A program made the translations under genes and the position numbers. Below, one piece after another: positions 5,282 to 5,494 of a stretch of 5,494 nucleotides of DNA; position 1 is the first letter of the stretch; the number at the start of each line of letters is the position of its first letter. The stretch covers positions 1 through 5,494 of the forward strand of contig JAGAYQ010000279.1 in NCBI GenBank assembly GCA_017940445.1. Reading direction: 5' to 3'. This DNA comes from Pyramidobacter sp. (GTDB lineage Bacteria; Synergistota; Synergistia; Synergistales; Dethiosulfovibrionaceae). A model generated the notes under the pieces. The model ran no database searches. It worked only from the letters and a program-made list of their open reading frames with translations, and was not told the origin of the DNA.

Positions 5282-5494
5282 ATGAAAGCGTTCATGATGC
5301 TGGCCGTCACGGCCGTAATGCTAGCCCTCAGCGGCGCGGGACACGCACAGGGCCCGGCGCCGATCACCGAGAACACGAAGATCGCCGACGTGATCGCCGA
5401 TCCCGCATTCGGCGATTTCGGCCGCCTGCTCTTCCCCACCGATACGAACTACTACGGCGGCGATACGCTGGGAACGCTGAGCCTGACGTGGTAC
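5282..5494 (+). CDS. Exported protein, probable alpha/beta hydrolase, N-terminal part (cut by window edge)
   Basis: An open frame of 71 codons starts ten bases after the esterase stop and runs off the right edge. Residues 1-22 look like a signal peptide (MKAF, hydrophobic MMLAVTAVMLALSG, cleavage after GHA). The mature start QGPAPITENTKIADVIADPA is followed by FGDFGRLLFPTD (43-54), GGDTLGTLSLTWY (59-71). From memory, the FGRLLFP...GDTL...LTWY pattern occurs near the N-terminus of secreted alpha/beta hydrolases found in gut anaerobes, upstream of the catalytic core; this is recognition, not a search result. No catalytic residue is in view. The Shine-Dalgarno is weak (CCGGTG just before the ATG), so translation may be coupled to the esterase. 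Same strand and spacing imply one transcript with it. GC-rich codon use matches the neighbour. Confidence 0.6.
   Translation, partial: MKAFMMLAVTAVMLALSGAGHAQGPAPITENTKIADVIADPAFGDFGRLLFPTDTNYYGGDTLGTLSLTWY

Noticed and set aside
4741..5439. Minus-strand open frame of 232 codons over the esterase end
   Set aside because: Overlaps the catalytic His region of the esterase on the other strand and crosses into the next gene; no recognisable domain.
1..5494. CRISPR array, insertion sequence, transfer RNA or ribosomal RNA
   Set aside because: No regularly spaced repeats, transposase motifs, terminal inverted repeats or RNA gene hallmarks were seen on either strand; genes fill nearly the whole window.

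Overview
The window is a compact, gene-dense stretch of bacterial chromosome. Coding regions look GC-rich by eye and the short intergenic spacers are AT-rich. Most genes have good Shine-Dalgarno sites, and five of the eight encoded proteins (two of them cut by the window edges) start with Sec-type signal peptides. The gene set (YqhD-like alcohol dehydrogenase, exported flavodoxin, small flavin reductase, cyclophilin-like protein, MerR regulator) is typical of anaerobes. My guess is a diderm gut-type anaerobe, possibly Synergistota, but no taxonomic marker is present and this is a weak inference.

Layout. On the minus strand, reading from position 2961 down to 1, lies a tight five-gene cluster: iron-type NAD(P)-dependent alcohol dehydrogenase (2961-1807), exported flavodoxin (1786-1169), NAD(P)H-dependent FMN reductase-like protein (1164-712), exported cyclophilin-like protein (692-237) and an exported alpha/beta hydrolase cut by the window edge (203-1). 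Gaps are 4 to 33 bases with no terminator between genes, so it reads as one operon. On the plus strand a MerR-family regulator (3065-3466) is divergent from the operon and ends in a strong hairpin terminator. It is followed by an exported type-B carboxylesterase (3628-5271) and, 10 bases later, the start of another exported protein, probably an alpha/beta hydrolase (from 5282, cut by the edge).

Regulation is the most striking part. Two near-identical promoters, one facing the minus-strand operon (3038 to 3008) and one facing the esterase (3563 to 3593), share 27 of 31 positions. Both have TTGACC -35 boxes, TATG(C/A)T -10 boxes and a 19-base spacer holding a 7-1-7 dyad of the form CGGtAGT-w-ACTcCCG. 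An overlong 19-base spacer with a central dyad is the hallmark of MerR-activated promoters. The MerR gene lies between the two sites, so it very probably controls both target units. Its own likely promoter (TTGAGG, 16 bases, TACAAT) is interleaved with the first operator, which suggests autoregulation.

Working model (inference): an electrophile- or aldehyde-sensing MerR protein, with Cys54 aligning with the conserved cysteine I recall in Bacillus AdhR, switches on a cytoplasmic carbonyl reductase and flavin reductase together with envelope-located flavodoxin, cyclophilin-like protein and several hydrolases. The regulon would couple ester hydrolysis outside the cytoplasm to reductive detoxification of the released carbonyl compounds. 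The families are familiar. The two-operator regulon joining them to secreted esterases is what deserves a second look.
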